Shown one piece after another: positions 49,642 to 49,693 of a stretch of 49,693 nt of DNA. The notes beneath the pieces were generated by a model. That model made no database searches and was not told the origin of the DNA. It saw only the letters and a program-made list of their open reading frames with translations. Within the stretch, counting starts at the first letter, position 1, and each line of letters starts with the position of its first letter. The stretch is from Caballeronia mineralivorans PML1(12) (GTDB lineage Bacteria > Pseudomonadota > Gammaproteobacteria > Burkholderiales > Burkholderiaceae). The stretch covers positions 1 to 49,693 of the forward strand of contig NZ_AEJF01000126.1 of assembly GCF_001028175.1 (NCBI RefSeq), written 5' to 3'. The position numbers were made by a program, and so were the translations under genes.

Positions 49642-49693
49642 GGCGACCGCGTCGTCGCCTGCAGCGCCCGCACCGGAGGCTGAGCGCGCGAGC
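49634..49693 (+). CDS. Start of the next pump gene, probably an EmrB-type MFS exporter (cut by window end)
   Basis: The ATG at 49634 overlaps the stop of the adaptor gene by eight bases and opens a frame MAEATASSPAAPAPEAERAS to the window edge. The visible 20 residues are a polar Ala/Pro-rich leader, with no domain yet. The identity as a DHA2/EmrB-type transporter is inferred solely from the usual emrA-emrB order. Confidence 0.55.
   Translation, partial: MAEATASSPAAPAPEAERAS

Noticed and set aside
1..49693. CRISPR arrays, insertion sequences, integrases, attachment sites and defence islands
   Set aside because: No regularly spaced repeats, transposase motifs, terminal inverted repeats with target duplications, or recognisable defence genes are visible.

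Overview
The window is high-GC DNA (low 60s percent by eye) from a beta-proteobacterium, most likely Burkholderia sensu lato (Paraburkholderia, Caballeronia or Burkholderia). The evidence is a Cys-type intracellular PHB depolymerase, a monomeric NADP isocitrate dehydrogenase, a Burkholderia-type trimeric porin, an H-NS paralogue with the beta-proteobacterial C-terminus, a KirBac potassium channel, and a high density of LysR, MocR and other regulators each next to one small metabolic unit. I see no rRNA, tRNA, insertion sequence, phage gene or CRISPR array. The make-up is that of an accessory, metabolically versatile replicon region.

Layout. 1-3742: partial glutathione transferase, PHB depolymerase, cupin, small acidic protein, SDR. 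4091-5310: ECF sigma factor, two-helix membrane protein and ferredoxin in one operon. 5732-7969: icd, with a 17-bp perfect hairpin behind it. 8280-11066: lipoprotein, remnant of a GFA-family gene, free methionine-R-sulfoxide reductase, glycine-zipper protein. 11465-16930: LysR regulator divergent from a split-order ABC importer whose last gene is a LOG-family nucleotide hydrolase. 17064-19499: porin, MarR regulator with two matching operators, orphan membrane peptide, H-NS paralogue. 19951-26492: LysR with quinone reductase, DMT exporter with MocR, nitronate monooxygenase with a frameshifted LysR.

26511-30782: a MocR regulator divergent from an amino-acid oxidase and an orphan amino-acid binding protein, with an array of CACACAAA sites between them. 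30846-31670: MerR regulator and carboxymuconolactone-decarboxylase-like protein behind a 19-bp-spacer promoter. 31698-35798: DUF3574 lipoprotein, Tat-exported bicovalent flavin oxidase, Kir channel, DinB-like protein. 35820-45829: GlxA-type regulator with a butyrobetaine-dioxygenase-like enzyme, LysR with M20 amidohydrolase and MHS transporter, isochorismatase-like hydrolase divergent from an ACS-type transporter and GcvA-like LysR, class II aldolase. 45948-49693: a 24-bp perfect palindrome, DUF1059 protein, methyltransferase, and a TetR (CecR-like) regulator with a lysine/alanine-rich tail divergent from an EmrA-type pump whose EmrB-like partner runs off the window.

The recurring theme is a regulator divergent from its target with a readable operator in the gap. 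No wholly new system can be proven from sequence alone. The best candidates for undescribed biology are the sigma/membrane-protein/ferredoxin operon, the MarR-operator-controlled membrane peptide, the MocR array module, and the LOG enzyme embedded in an ABC operon.
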